This document shows, in pieces, positions 8,235 through 19,100 of a stretch of DNA of 37,817 nt. This DNA comes from an uncultured Bacilli bacterium (GTDB taxonomy: Bacteria; Bacillota_I; Bacilli_A; RFN20; CAG-449). Where the stretch lies: positions 1-37,817 of the forward strand of contig CANQCZ010000015.1 of the NCBI GenBank assembly GCA_947591215.1, read 5' to 3'. Position 1 is the first letter of the stretch; each line of letters opens with the position of its first letter. Position numbers and translations under genes: made by a program. The notes beneath the pieces are model-generated. The model made no database searches, had not been told where the DNA came from, and worked only from the letters and a program-made list of their open reading frames with translations.

Positions 8235-9398
8235 ATGGAAAAGAAAATTAAAAAAATGACTATTACTATTGTTTTAGATCAATACGGAAATACAAATAAT
8301 GGCACAACCGCTACTGCGATGCGTTTTGCCAATGCTTTAAAAGAACACGGACATGAAATAAGGGTAATAACCGCTTGGAATTGTAAAGAAGAAAAATGTT
8401 ATCTTGTCAATGAATACAAAGTTCCTGTCTTTGATAAAATCATTCGTTCTCAAGGCATGGTTATTGGAAAACCGGATGATGATGTGATAAGAAAAGCGAT
8501 AAGAGGAAGCGATGTCGTTCACTTAATGCTTCCGTTCCCGTTACAAAGAAGAGCGTTACAAATCGCTAAAGAAGAGAAAGTCGCGGTAACTGCCGCGTTC
8601 CATTGCCAACCGGAAAACGTCTCGTATACGATTCATATGGGAAAAATCAAATTTGTCAACGATTTCATTTATCATTTATTTTATAAATGGCTTTATCGTG
8701 ATGTCAAAAAAGTTCACTGCCCGAGCAATATGATTGCAAATCAATTAAAAGAACATGGCTATCAAAACGAATTTCATGTAATCTCAAATGGTTGTTTAAG
8801 TAGTTTTAAACCGAAAAAAGTCGAACGTCCCGAAAAATATAAGGATAAGATTGTGATTGTAACAGTGGGACGTTATTCTCGAGAAAAACGGCATGATCTT
8901 TTGATAAAAGCAGTCGGACGATCTAAATATCATGATCACATTCAACTTATTTTTTGTGGAAATGGTCCTTTGAGAAATAAATTCGAAGCGATGCAAATTG
9001 GAATGACAAATCCGATTGAACTTAAGTTTTGCAAAGAAGAAGAATTAATCAATATATTAAACTACGCTGATTTATACGTTCATGCTTCTGATGCGGAAAT
9101 TGAAGCGATCTCTTGTATTGAAGCTTTCTCTTGCGGTCTTGTGCCGATTATAAGCGATAGTAAAAAATCAGCAACCAATCAGTTTTGTTTAACGGACGAA
9201 TGCAAATTTAAACATGGAAATAGTAAAGATTTAAGCCAGAAGATCGATTATTTTATCGAACATCCGCATAGAATCAAAGAATTATCGAAAATGTACACTA
9301 AATATGCCGAACAATTTCAACTAGATCGTTGCGTCAGGCAATTAGAAGAAGTCTTTGCCGAAGCGATCGAAGAAAATAAGGCGCAGTATGAAAATTAA
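8235..9398 (+). CDS. GT4 glycosyltransferase, probably glycolipid synthesis
   Basis: Two-domain GT-B glycosyltransferase of family GT4. The N-terminal acceptor domain opens with a glycine/asparagine-rich loop (YGNTNNGTTA). The C-terminal donor domain starts near TVGRYSREKRHDLLIKA (residues ~212-228) and ends with the E-x7-E motif EIEAISCIE, which binds the nucleotide sugar. Relatives make glucosyl- or galactosyl-diacylglycerols at the membrane. The acyltransferase gene that overlaps its end supports a lipid role, by inference. An ATG at 8229 is only one base from AGGTGG (8222-8227), so the ATG at 8235 is preferred. Cell-wall or capsule glycosylation is an alternative. Confidence 0.82.
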   Translation: MEKKIKKMTITIVLDQYGNTNNGTTATAMRFANALKEHGHEIRVITAWNCKEEKCYLVNEYKVPVFDKIIRSQGMVIGKPDDDVIRKAIRGSDVVHLMLPFPLQRRALQIAKEEKVAVTAAFHCQPENVSYTIHMGKIKFVNDFIYHLFYKWLYRDVKKVHCPSNMIANQLKEHGYQNEFHVISNGCLSSFKPKKVERPEKYKDKIVIVTVGRYSREKRHDLLIKAVGRSKYHDHIQLIFCGNGPLRNKFEAMQIGMTNPIELKFCKEEELINILNYADLYVHASDAEIEAISCIEAFSCGLVPIISDSKKSATNQFCLTDECKFKHGNSKDLSQKIDYFIEHPHRIKELSKMYTKYAEQFQLDRCVRQLEEVFAEAIEENKAQYEN

Positions 9399-10194
9399 AG
9401 AAAAACCGATATATCCGGAAGACGAACATCAGCATATGATGTCATGTAACATCTCAAAGGAATTCAAACTTGATGATGATTACATGTATGTCACCGAAGG
9501 ATTTCTTCGTCGTGTTGGAGCTAAAGTAATTCAACTATTAGCAATCAGTTATTTTCAAGTGTACAATCGGGCTTTCAATAATTTTCGTATTGTCGGCAAA
9601 GAGAATTATAAAAAAGTCAAAAAAAAGGGTAAGGTTTTAATTAATAACCATTGTTTTCCATTAGATACCACTTCAGTATCGACGATGCTTACCAAATTCA
9701 AATTATTGCATTTTTGCACGCTACAAGAAAATTTTCAAATTCCGGTGGCAAGAAAATTTTTAAGACCATTGGGTGGAATTCCAATACCTCATGATCCGAA
9801 GCAAATGAAAAAATTTATGAAAGTAGTTAACGACATTTTAAAGAATGGCGGTAATATTCATTTTGCACCTGAAGGTTCGATGTGGTATTATTACCCGGGA
9901 TTAAGAACTTTTAAAGCTGGGGCTTTTCATTTTGCATGTCGCAATAAGGTTCCGGTTTTACCGATGGTTTTTGTTTTTAAACCTAAAGTTCATCGGCTAT
10001 CCAAGAAAGTAAAACCTAATAAATATCGCGTAGAATTACATTGTCTTGAAGCTCAATATCCCAATGAAACTTTGGAATTTAAAGAACAAGTAAGTGATTT
10101 GGCAATTCGCTGTTTTGATGTAATGCAAAAGTGTCTTTTTGAAAATTATAAAGGCGATCCGAATTTGAAATTTTCAGATAAAAAGTTTGAATAA
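9388..10194 (+). CDS. 1-acylglycerol-3-phosphate acyltransferase family protein
   Basis: PlsC-type membrane-associated acyltransferase. It has the H-x4-D catalytic motif in NNHCFPLDTTS (near residue 86), the second block PVARKFLRPLGGIPIP, and the APEGS acyl-acceptor motif followed by a GLRTFKAGAFHFA segment typical of the family. Length 268 aa is normal. An upstream in-frame start at 9355 exists, but AATAAGG precedes the ATG at 9388, which overlaps the glycosyltransferase by 11 bases, so the two are translationally coupled. It probably acylates lysophosphatidic acid or a glycolipid precursor; substrate cannot be read from sequence. Confidence 0.85.
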   Translation: MKIKEKPIYPEDEHQHMMSCNISKEFKLDDDYMYVTEGFLRRVGAKVIQLLAISYFQVYNRAFNNFRIVGKENYKKVKKKGKVLINNHCFPLDTTSVSTMLTKFKLLHFCTLQENFQIPVARKFLRPLGGIPIPHDPKQMKKFMKVVNDILKNGGNIHFAPEGSMWYYYPGLRTFKAGAFHFACRNKVPVLPMVFVFKPKVHRLSKKVKPNKYRVELHCLEAQYPNETLEFKEQVSDLAIRCFDVMQKCLFENYKGDPNLKFSDKKFE

Positions 10195-10268
10195 TTAGAG
10201 TGTTTAGAAAATAAAACATTGATTCCAATTGGATCATTTTAAATTTATAAAATATAGGGAGGATTATT

Positions 10269-10970
10269 ATGAGCCTTATTGAAGCAAAAGGAATCGGAAA
10301 AATATATAAAACCGCGAGTGTCCAAACGATGGCATTGCACGATATTAATTTTAAAATTGAAGAAGGGGAGTTTGTCGTGATTATCGGTGCTTCGGGTGCC
10401 GGAAAATCAACCCTTTTAAACATCCTTGGCGGAATGGATTCTCCTACAAGCGGTTCTTTTATCGTCAATGATCATGATATCAGCGCTTATTCTAGCAAAG
10501 AATTATCTAAATATCGCCGTTACGATATCGGCTTTGTTTTTCAATTCTACAATTTGATTGCTTCATTGACCGCGCTTGAAAACGTGGCTTTGGCGCGCTC
10601 GGTGGCAATCAATCCATTAGATAGCAAAGCGGTGATGAAAGAAGTCGGTCTTGAAAAAAGAATGAATTCTTTTCCGTCTTCGTTAAGCGGTGGTGAACAA
10701 CAACGAGTGGCCATCGCACGTGCCGTAGTAAAAAATCCTACCTTATTGCTTTGCGATGAACCGACCGGGGCTTTGGATTCCAAAACCGGAAGATCGATTA
10801 TAAAACTTTTAAAAGAGATTTCCACAACCAACAAAAAAACGGTGATAGTGGTCACCCATAACGCTTCATTGACTGAAATAGCCGATCATGTGATTCAAAT
10901 TCAAGATGGAGCCATCATCGAAGATTATTATAATGAAAAAATACGGGAAGTAGATGATTTAAAATGGTAA
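10269..10970 (+). CDS. ABC transporter ATP-binding protein (MacB/LolD type)
   Basis: ATPase subunit that powers the FtsX-type permease encoded next to it. Walker A GASGAGKST at residues 39-47, Q-loop FVFQFYNLI, signature LSGGEQQRVAIARA near 138, Walker B LLLCDEPTGALD near 158 and the switch His in VVVTHNA. Length 233 aa and this pattern fit the MacB/LolD/FtsE group, which extract lipoproteins or signal across the membrane rather than import solutes. GGGAGGA stands 5 bases before the ATG. Its stop overlaps the permease start by seven bases (ATGGTAA). Confidence 0.93.
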   Translation: MSLIEAKGIGKIYKTASVQTMALHDINFKIEEGEFVVIIGASGAGKSTLLNILGGMDSPTSGSFIVNDHDISAYSSKELSKYRRYDIGFVFQFYNLIASLTALENVALARSVAINPLDSKAVMKEVGLEKRMNSFPSSLSGGEQQRVAIARAVVKNPTLLLCDEPTGALDSKTGRSIIKLLKEISTTNKKTVIVVTHNASLTEIADHVIQIQDGAIIEDYYNEKIREVDDLKW

Positions 10971-13393
10971 AACCAAATAAAACGGCTCTGCTTTTTAAGA
11001 CCACACGACGTGAAATTCGCTCTAATATCAAACAGTTTTTAGCGATTATTTTTATCGCGGCTTTAGCGGTTTGTCTTTTTGCCGGTTTGACTGCAAATTA
11101 TATGACGCTTGAAAAGCGAGTTGATACCATCTATGAAAAAGGAAATATCGCTGATCTTTTTGTTTATGTCAAAGAGACGGATGAAGCGGATATTGAGTTT
11201 TTTAAACAAGATAATCGTCTTAAAAAAGTTGAAAAACGTCTAGTGGTGGATGGAGAACTAGAAGGTTTTACGACTTCGATTTATGTTCCCGAAGATCACA
11301 ATGAAATTTCTAAGTATACTTCTCTTGAAGGGGAAGAAGGCTTTGTGATTGATTCTTATTTTGCTAGTAGAGAGAATGCCAAAATCGAACTTGGCGATCA
11401 ACTTACTTTAGGAGTGTCGTTGAATCTTCAAAGCCTTCTTGGCGATAATTATGAGACTATGATGAATTTGCTTGATCAATGTCTTAAAAGCGGAATTTCC
11501 AATCCGCTGCGTCAAAATGTCATTAACCTCACTTTTAACGTGACGGGTTTTATGAGTCATCCTGAATCAATTGAATATAGTACCACTTCTAGCGGGATTA
11601 CCTATCTGCAACGTAGCAAACTATTAGAAGCGTGCGATCGTTTGGTGGATGAATGTTTCATTAGATATCAAAGTTTGATAAAAAATCAAATTCATAGTAT
11701 GTTAGACAATCGTTATAACCAGTATTTAATCGATTTGTATAATCGTGATGACAGTTCTTCAGTCGTCACCTCTTTAAACGACTATTTTAAAGCTAAGAGC
11801 AGCAATAATTTGATCACGTTGTTGACGCTAGACAATTTACCTAGCAACGCGACGATTCAAGCGGATATCGTTCAGGCTAAACAACTCGTTTTGGTATTTC
11901 CGGTAATCTTCTTCATCGTGGCGATTCTTGTCGTTTTGACTTCGATTTCACAGTTGATTTTTAAATCACGAGAAGAGATCGGAACTTTAAAAGCCCTCGG
12001 TTTTTCCGCGAAAGAAATCATCTTGCATTACATGTCGCTTGGGGTAATTCTTTCCGCTTTAGGATCTTTAATCGGGGGACTAGTGGGACCTTTGTTTATT
12101 CCTAACATCTTAAATATTAAATACAGCATCCTTTATCGTATTCCAGAAATCGCTAATGTAATGCCCTGGAGCACCATTTTATTGAGCGTTTTAGTATTCG
12201 GAATATTAAGTGCCGTCGTCTCATTCTTTATTGTAAAAAGCGAAGCGGATTTAAGTCCAAGCGAGAGCATGCGCCCTCGTAAAATCAAAGATTTTAAGGA
12301 AAAGAAAAAAAGCTCCAGTGATAAATCATTGACGTTAAAAATGGCTTTTAGAAATATCTTCTTGAAAAAATCGCGTACTTTGATGGTAATTTTCGGAGTT
12401 ATCGGCTGTACTGCTTTATTGGTATCAGGATTTGGAATTTTAGACACTATCAATTATGGAGTCAATAGCGATTTATATGGGCTCTATGCGTCGGATATTA
12501 TGGTTACTTATAAAAACGGCGAATCGTCAAAAGAACAATTAAATCAAATCGAACATGTAAAAAAAGTGGAAGAGACGATGACTCTTCCGATGCGTGCCAC
12601 TTACGAAGGTAAAGCTGTCGACTGTTCTTTATATTTTGTGGAACCAAAAGCAGAGTCGTTCACGATGTTAAAGGAACTTGATGAAGGTATCGTGCTTTCG
12701 AAGAAGCAAGCGGAAGAATTGAATGTTGATGTTGGAGATACGGTAAGCTTTACGGTATTAGGCAATGAATACAATGCGAAAGTTGATGGTATTTTCACCG
12801 CTTCGGTTTGGCTTTATGCTTTTATTGATTACACCAATATTCCCGATATTAACTTTGCGCCGACTCAAGCTCAAGTTTTTGTTGATGAAGATGAAAATCT
12901 ACCTGAAGTTACAACGCACATTTCTGAGTTGAATCTTGAAATGATGACTAAAAACGATTATGCCGAGCGCGTGAACAATGTTGTTTCCAGCGTTACTTTA
13001 ATGTGTAACACGATTAAGGTCTTTGCTATCGCTTTGGCGATGGTGGTCACATACAATCTTTCGATTTTGAACTTTAATGAACGAAAACGCGATATTGCGA
13101 CATTAAAAGTTTTAGGTTTCAATCGCTTGGAAATATTCAAAAGTCTAGCCGTAGAGATCTTGATTCTTACCTTTATTTCCAGTCTCATCGGCCTTTGTTT
13201 CGGCTATCCCTTATTAAAGCTGATTCTTGAAATCAATCAAACCAATCTTTTCTATTATCAATATCATATTGAACCGGTTTCTTATCTTATTTCACTTGCC
13301 ATATCACTTGGCACAGCGATTGTGGTAAACTTATTTTTAGGAAGAGTCGCCAATAAGGTTGATGCCGTTGAGGCTCTTAAATCAGTCGAGTAA
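10964..13393 (+). CDS. ABC transporter permease, double FtsX domain
   Basis: An 809-aa inner-membrane protein made of two FtsX-type halves. Helices are visible near residues 24-44, 305-330, 352-378 and 395-420 (first half) and near 470-490, 680-700, 725-750 and 775-800 (second half). Extracytoplasmic domains of about 260 and 190 residues lie between. The conserved GTLKALGFSAKEI and IATLKVLGFNRLEI coupling segments contact the ATPase. Such transporters handle lipoproteins, antimicrobial peptides or envelope signals; the substrate is unknown here. Overlap with the ATPase gene shows co-translation. Confidence 0.9.
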   Translation: MVKPNKTALLFKTTRREIRSNIKQFLAIIFIAALAVCLFAGLTANYMTLEKRVDTIYEKGNIADLFVYVKETDEADIEFFKQDNRLKKVEKRLVVDGELEGFTTSIYVPEDHNEISKYTSLEGEEGFVIDSYFASRENAKIELGDQLTLGVSLNLQSLLGDNYETMMNLLDQCLKSGISNPLRQNVINLTFNVTGFMSHPESIEYSTTSSGITYLQRSKLLEACDRLVDECFIRYQSLIKNQIHSMLDNRYNQYLIDLYNRDDSSSVVTSLNDYFKAKSSNNLITLLTLDNLPSNATIQADIVQAKQLVLVFPVIFFIVAILVVLTSISQLIFKSREEIGTLKALGFSAKEIILHYMSLGVILSALGSLIGGLVGPLFIPNILNIKYSILYRIPEIANVMPWSTILLSVLVFGILSAVVSFFIVKSEADLSPSESMRPRKIKDFKEKKKSSSDKSLTLKMAFRNIFLKKSRTLMVIFGVIGCTALLVSGFGILDTINYGVNSDLYGLYASDIMVTYKNGESSKEQLNQIEHVKKVEETMTLPMRATYEGKAVDCSLYFVEPKAESFTMLKELDEGIVLSKKQAEELNVDVGDTVSFTVLGNEYNAKVDGIFTASVWLYAFIDYTNIPDINFAPTQAQVFVDEDENLPEVTTHISELNLEMMTKNDYAERVNNVVSSVTLMCNTIKVFAIALAMVVTYNLSILNFNERKRDIATLKVLGFNRLEIFKSLAVEILILTFISSLIGLCFGYPLLKLILEINQTNLFYYQYHIEPVSYLISLAISLGTAIVVNLFLGRVANKVDAVEALKSVE

Positions 13394-13411
13394 TGAAAGG
13401 AGAATTTACTT

Positions 13412-13852
13412 ATGTCGTTTCGAGCTTTTAATCAAGGAGCAAATGTTGTCAGTTATCGCAAAGATAATCGGGATTATGCGATGACTTGTGCTTGGGCCAT
13501 GATGGTAGATTATGATCGAATTATGATGGTTCTAGGAGAGCAATCAGCCACCGGAAATAATATAAAAATCGGAGATATCGTGGGAGTTTCATCTCTTAGT
13601 GAATCACAGAAAGAAATCGCTTTACAATTAGGAGATCGTCATTCCGATCAAGTTGATAAGTTGGTAAATATTAAGATTAAAAGAGAGGGTACCGCAATTT
13701 TGATTGAAAATGCCAAAGTTCAAATGACAGTTGAAATTACCGATATCCTTCATTTAAAAGAGAATCCGCATGACAATTTGATTTATGGACGGATTTTAAA
13801 TCATCAAACAAGCAAAGAAGGAAAATTTCTTTCATATGACTGTTTTGAATGA
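13412..13852 (+). CDS. Flavin reductase-like (FMN-binding split-barrel) protein
   Basis: A 146-aa protein whose pattern (YAMTCAWAMMVDYDRIMMVLG, then a conserved GDIVGVSSLSE loop) fits the flavin reductase-like family, which binds FMN and reduces flavins or acts as a small oxidoreductase. No cofactor residue can be proved by eye. GAAAGGAG lies 10 bases before the ATG. The 3' end overlaps the AddB start by 17 bases, so it is the first gene of the addBA transcript, although no functional link is known. Confidence 0.75.
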   Translation: MSFRAFNQGANVVSYRKDNRDYAMTCAWAMMVDYDRIMMVLGEQSATGNNIKIGDIVGVSSLSESQKEIALQLGDRHSDQVDKLVNIKIKREGTAILIENAKVQMTVEITDILHLKENPHDNLIYGRILNHQTSKEGKFLSYDCFE

Positions 13853-16118
13853 AAATATCACAATCGATAATGCTGAACTTATAATTTGTCCTCAGGAAAG
13901 TAAGAAATATTTTTTGAAATATCGGACAAAGAATCCTTTGGCTGATTTTAAATTGTTGACTAAAGAGCAACTGATAGAAAACGTGTACTTTAAAATTAAG
14001 CCAAAGGCGACTTTTTTCCTTTATCGCCAAGGCAAAAATTTTGAAGAGTGCAGTGACATTCTTTCGAATTTATATTTTTTAAACGAAAATGCACATAGTA
14101 AAAAAATCGAAGAATTAAAAGATATATTATCTTTACTGAAAAAAGCTAACCTCATAGATTACAATCCGCAATTCAAAACGCATTATTATCGAAAAAACAT
14201 CCTTATTTGTGATTATGAGTCTGACGATAAAGAATTGCTCAATGCCCTACATGAATTAGAAGCTAATTTTTCTTTTGAAAATTTTAAAGGCAACAATAAT
14301 CGCAACAATATTTTTTATCATGAGTTTGAAGATTTAGACCAGGAATTACTCTTTGTAATTAATCGCATCAATAAACTTGTAGTAGCGGGCGTTTCTCTCA
14401 ATGAAATCGGGATTTATCGCTTACCGAGTGACTATTGCTTTCCGCTTGAAAAAATTTCACGGATCGCTTCGTTGCCGATAAATTTTAAAACGCGGTATCC
14501 TTTAAGTGCGACTCTTGATTTTAATCAATATTTGAATTTACTTCAAGAATCAGTGGAAACTTGGTTGGAAAATGAAACAATTCCACAAGAAATTAAGAAT
14601 TTTGTCGTTGAAGAGTATGTTGAAATAAAAGACTTTGACCCTTCACAAAGTGAACTTCAAGCTTATCTTCGCTACTGTGCGTCAAAGACATATCTTGAAA
14701 CAGAACAGTTTAAAGAAGCCGTATCTGTCATAGAAAATCAACCATGTAAATATAATTTTATCTTGGGTTTTTCGCTTGAAAGTTTCCCGCATATTTATAA
14801 AGATACTGATTATTTAACTGATAAGGAAAAAGCACTTTTAAATCGTCTTAATAGTGAAGATAAAACCAATCTTGAAAAAGAGGAGATTTTAAAATTTATT
14901 CAAAATAGTGAAAATATTTGGATTACGTTTTCAAAAAAAGTCGGACAAAAAACCGCTTTTCCTTCATTATTGGTCAAAGATTTATCACTTCAAAATTATG
15001 ATATCAAAGATGAGTACGTTCGTTATTCTTTAAAACAAATGAATTTAGAGTTAGCATCGTATCTCGATCAGTATTTTCATTATAAAATCAATCATCCTTC
15101 AATTGAACTTGACGACGATCGAGTGTCTTTGTATCGCACTTATTCTCATAAATTCAAACTTTCTTTGGACTTTGAAAATAATGATGAGATGAACATTAGT
15201 TTTACGCGCATCGAAAGTTACAACAAGTGTGCTTTTTCATATTTTGCCGAGCAAATTTTAAACCTGAGCGAAGATTCAGAGAGTTTTTCCTTAAAATTGG
15301 GAAATTTATTTCACAAAGTTTTGGAACTAAGCGAAATTCAAACAATCGATACTCAACAACTCACTAATCTCGTTGACGAATATAATTTTACAGTCGAAGA
15401 ATTGGTTTGGCTTAAAAATTTACTCCCATTATTGCCGATTATTATCGAAAATAACGAGGATTTTAAAAATCATTCAGCTTTTAAACATATCTTGTGTGAG
15501 AAAAAATTGAATTATCAAATAGATAGTAATACTTTTTTAATTGGTAAAATTGATCGGATAAGTATCAATGAAAAAGAAAAGGAGTTGATTCTCACTGATT
15601 ATAAGACGGGTTCTTTTACCTTTAATCAAGATCAAGTAGCGTATGGTTTTAGTCTTCAATTACCGCTTTATTTAATTTTAGTAGAGTCAAATTATCCAGA
15701 TTATGAGACGATTGGATTATATATTAAAACGATTTTAAGCTCCGATTTTCTTTATGATCAGGATTTAACATTTTTAAAACTCAATGGTCTAACGCTCGAT
15801 GATCGAGAAATGTTGCAGCGTCTCGATGATACTTATTGTAATTCAGAGTTTATCAAAAATTTGAAAATCATAAAAAGCGGAGCGTTTGACCGACATGCAA
15901 AAGTAATTTCTAAAGAAACCCGCGATGAATTGAAAAACGAAACCTTAAAGCAACTGAAGAAAGCAATATCTTGTATTAGACAAGGTCAATTTGATATTAA
16001 TCCTAAACGCATAAACAAAGGAAAGTTGCCTTGTGAATATTGTCAGTTTAGTGATCTTTGTTTCCATGATGAAACCGATACAGTTTATATAGACACCAAG
16101 AAAGAAGTGAATTCATAA
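13836..16118 (+). CDS. addB: AddB-like exonuclease subunit, short form
   Basis: Partner of AddA in the helicase-nuclease that resects double-strand breaks for RecA loading. The C-terminal half holds the PD-(D/E)XK nuclease with LTDYKTGSF near residue 588. It also has a four-cysteine iron-sulfur staple: one Cys near 465 (SYNKCAFSYFAEQIL), then Cys near 732, 735 and 741 (CEYCQFSDLC). The protein is 760 aa, against about 1160 in Bacillus, and the N-terminus has no Walker A motif, so its helicase-like part is degenerate or non-catalytic. Position directly before addA supports the call. The start at 13836 has only a distant GAAGG. Confidence 0.85.
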   Translation: MTVLNENITIDNAELIICPQESKKYFLKYRTKNPLADFKLLTKEQLIENVYFKIKPKATFFLYRQGKNFEECSDILSNLYFLNENAHSKKIEELKDILSLLKKANLIDYNPQFKTHYYRKNILICDYESDDKELLNALHELEANFSFENFKGNNNRNNIFYHEFEDLDQELLFVINRINKLVVAGVSLNEIGIYRLPSDYCFPLEKISRIASLPINFKTRYPLSATLDFNQYLNLLQESVETWLENETIPQEIKNFVVEEYVEIKDFDPSQSELQAYLRYCASKTYLETEQFKEAVSVIENQPCKYNFILGFSLESFPHIYKDTDYLTDKEKALLNRLNSEDKTNLEKEEILKFIQNSENIWITFSKKVGQKTAFPSLLVKDLSLQNYDIKDEYVRYSLKQMNLELASYLDQYFHYKINHPSIELDDDRVSLYRTYSHKFKLSLDFENNDEMNISFTRIESYNKCAFSYFAEQILNLSEDSESFSLKLGNLFHKVLELSEIQTIDTQQLTNLVDEYNFTVEELVWLKNLLPLLPIIIENNEDFKNHSAFKHILCEKKLNYQIDSNTFLIGKIDRISINEKEKELILTDYKTGSFTFNQDQVAYGFSLQLPLYLILVESNYPDYETIGLYIKTILSSDFLYDQDLTFLKLNGLTLDDREMLQRLDDTYCNSEFIKNLKIIKSGAFDRHAKVISKETRDELKNETLKQLKKAISCIRQGQFDINPKRINKGKLPCEYCQFSDLCFHDETDTVYIDTKKEVNS

Positions 16119-16119
16119 T

Positions 16120-19100
16120 ATGGCAGTTAAGTTTACCGAAGATCAAAACCGGGCGATTACAACCCTTGGCAGTAATATCATAGTTTCCGCTGGAGCCGGA
16201 TCGGGCAAAACCGCGGTTCTTTCTGAAAGGGTCCTATATCTTGTAAAAGAAAAAGGATTTCATTTGCAAGATTTTTTGATTTTAACATTTACTCGTCTGG
16301 CGGCTGGGGAAATGAAAGAGAGAATCCGTAAAAAACTTTACGAAAATAATCTTGAGGAAGCGAATGAAGTCGACCGGGCTGATATAACTACTTTTGATGC
16401 TTATGCATTGTCGCTTGTTAAAAAATATCACGCTGAGTTAAATTTACCGCGGGATATCGATCTTGTCGATAGCAGCGTCATTTCGGTGTATAAACGCAAA
16501 TGCTTAGATGAGATTTTTCATGCACATTATGTAGCTAAAGATTTGGAATTTGAAAATTTGGTTCTTAAGCACAGCTTTAAAGATGATAATAATTTAAAAT
16601 CGATAATCTTAAAACTTCAGAATAAAGCTGATTTATCAATCGATAAAAAAGCCTTTCTTCAAAGGGTTGAGAGTAGATTGTCAAGTGAAGATTTCAAAAC
16701 GATGATTTTAAATAATTACGCGTTGTTATTAAAAGAACAAATAGAAGAAATTTCTTTAATGATTGATAAGATGGATCAGTATAATGAATATGTCTGCGAT
16801 ATAAAAAGTCTCATTGCAACAATTGATGGTGACTTTGATTCTTTGGTTAATCAAATAACCGCATTAACTTTACCAAGGGCCAAGGGACTCGATGAAAATG
16901 ATTCAAATATCAATAAGAAAGTCAAAGATAAAATCGGTGATTTAAAAGAACTGGTTAATTATTACTCTTCGCGTGAACGCCTTGGAACCGAGATGAGATA
17001 TTTTCAAGATGACATTCCCCTTATCGTTACTTTGACAAAGGAATTGGATGAGCGACAATGGCAATTTAAAACCGAACATGCTGCTTATGAATTCGAGGAT
17101 ATCGCTAAATTTGCGTTATCGCTAGTAAGGGATTTCCCAAATATTCGCTCTGAAATCAAAAACGGATTAAAAATGATCATGGTCGATGAATATCAAGATA
17201 CTTCTACTTTGCAAGATCTATTCATTTCGTATATCGCTAAGGACAATATCTATATGGTTGGGGATATCAAACAATCTATCTACCGTTTTCGCAATGCAAA
17301 CAGTGACATTTTTCAAGAAAAATATGAAAAGTATGCTGCTTTAAATGGAGGAAAGAAAATAGATTTAAAGGCTAATTTTCGCTCCCGAAAAGAAGTGATT
17401 GCCGATATCAATGATATTTTTCAACAAATCATGAGTTTAAAACTCGGTGGTGCCGACTATAAAAAAGACCATATTATTGAAAGTGGCAATAAAAGTTATG
17501 ATCAAGCCGGTAACTGCCAAGACGATCATCATATTACCTGTTTGACTTATAGTAGTGATTTAAAATCTAACGAACGAGAAGAAATCGAAGCGAGAATTAT
17601 CGCTAGTGATATTAAAAAGAAAATCGAAAAGCAATATCAAATATACGACTATATCGATGGTAAAGAAGTTTTAAGACCGATTCGTTTTGATGACATCTGC
17701 ATCTTAATGGATCGTGGGACTTCTTTTAGTCTGTATAAAAAAATTTTTACCGAATATCAAATTCCGTTATATATTGAAAATGATGAAAATATCGTCGATA
17801 ATGCTTTATTGAAAGTTTTGATTAATTTATTAAAAGTGATTTCTTATATTCGTGATAATAAAACTTTCGATGATGCTTTAAAGCATAGTTTTTTCTCACT
17901 TTTAAGAAGTTTTATTTTTTCTAAAAATGACCAATATATATTTGAGTTGCGTGAGGATGAAAAATACGTTTCATCAGCGGAATTTATCTTCATCAAACAA
18001 ATCGTCGATGAAAAGCGCCATCTCTCATTGGATCTTTTATACAAAGAAGTAATTTTTGCACTTGATATCTATTCTAAACTTATTCTTATCGGGGATGTTA
18101 AAATGTATGAAAGATACGTTGACCTTTTCGTTTCATCGTTATCGATGATGGTTCGCCTTGAATATTCTTTAGATGATGCAATCGATTATTTTATTCATAT
18201 TGGAGAATACAATTTAAAATTTAATGTGCGAGCAGTTTCTTCTTCGTTGGATGCTGTAAAAATCATGAATATCCATAAGTCAAAAGGATTAGAATTTTCA
18301 CTGATTTATTACTCGGGATTTACAAGAGCCTTTAATGAGAAAGATTATAATTCACTTTATGGCTTTTCTGATGATTATGGCTTACTATTGCCAAATAACA
18401 AACACCAAAAAGGCTTGCTGCATTTCTTATATCAAAATGAAGAAAAGCAAAAAGATCTCTCAGAAAAAATCAGATTGTTATATGTCGCTTTGACTCGTGC
18501 CAAAGAAAAGATCATCATCGTTTTACCGGAATTTGAAGAAGCAAAGCCATTGGTGAAAGCTAAATCTTTTTATGATATTTTCGCTCCCTTTATTCAAAAG
18601 TTTGAGCATCTTCAAGGATTAGTATTGGAATCTACTAACGACGATAAGGAAATTGAACATCAAAATAAAATTAAATTAATTTTAAAAGAGATGAACTATT
18701 CGTTTGAAAAAGAACAAAAACTTGTAAGTTCTAGCAAATCACTAGATTTAAATAGTCAAATCAGTAGCATGGATTATGGTACAAAATTGCATCGTTATCT
18801 TGAATTTCTCGATTTCAAGAACCCCAATTATGATGCAATTGATGATTATGAAGCTAAAAAACATATTATCGCTTTTATCAACAGTGATCTTCTTCAAAAT
18901 ATTGAAAAAGCTAAAATTTTAAAAGAGTATGAGTTTATTGATGAACTTACTGAAAGTCACGGCATCATCGATTTATTAATCATTAAAGAAGATAAAACGA
19001 TTATTATCGATTACAAAACCAAAAATATTAGTGAAAGTGCTTATGATAAACAAATAATAACTTACTGCAATTATGTCACACGGATATTCAACCTTCCTTG

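Noticed and set aside
10224-10233. Palindrome TCCAATTGGA before the ABC transporter genes as operator
   Set aside because: Only 10 bp, no second copy found and no clear promoter around it; too weak to annotate.
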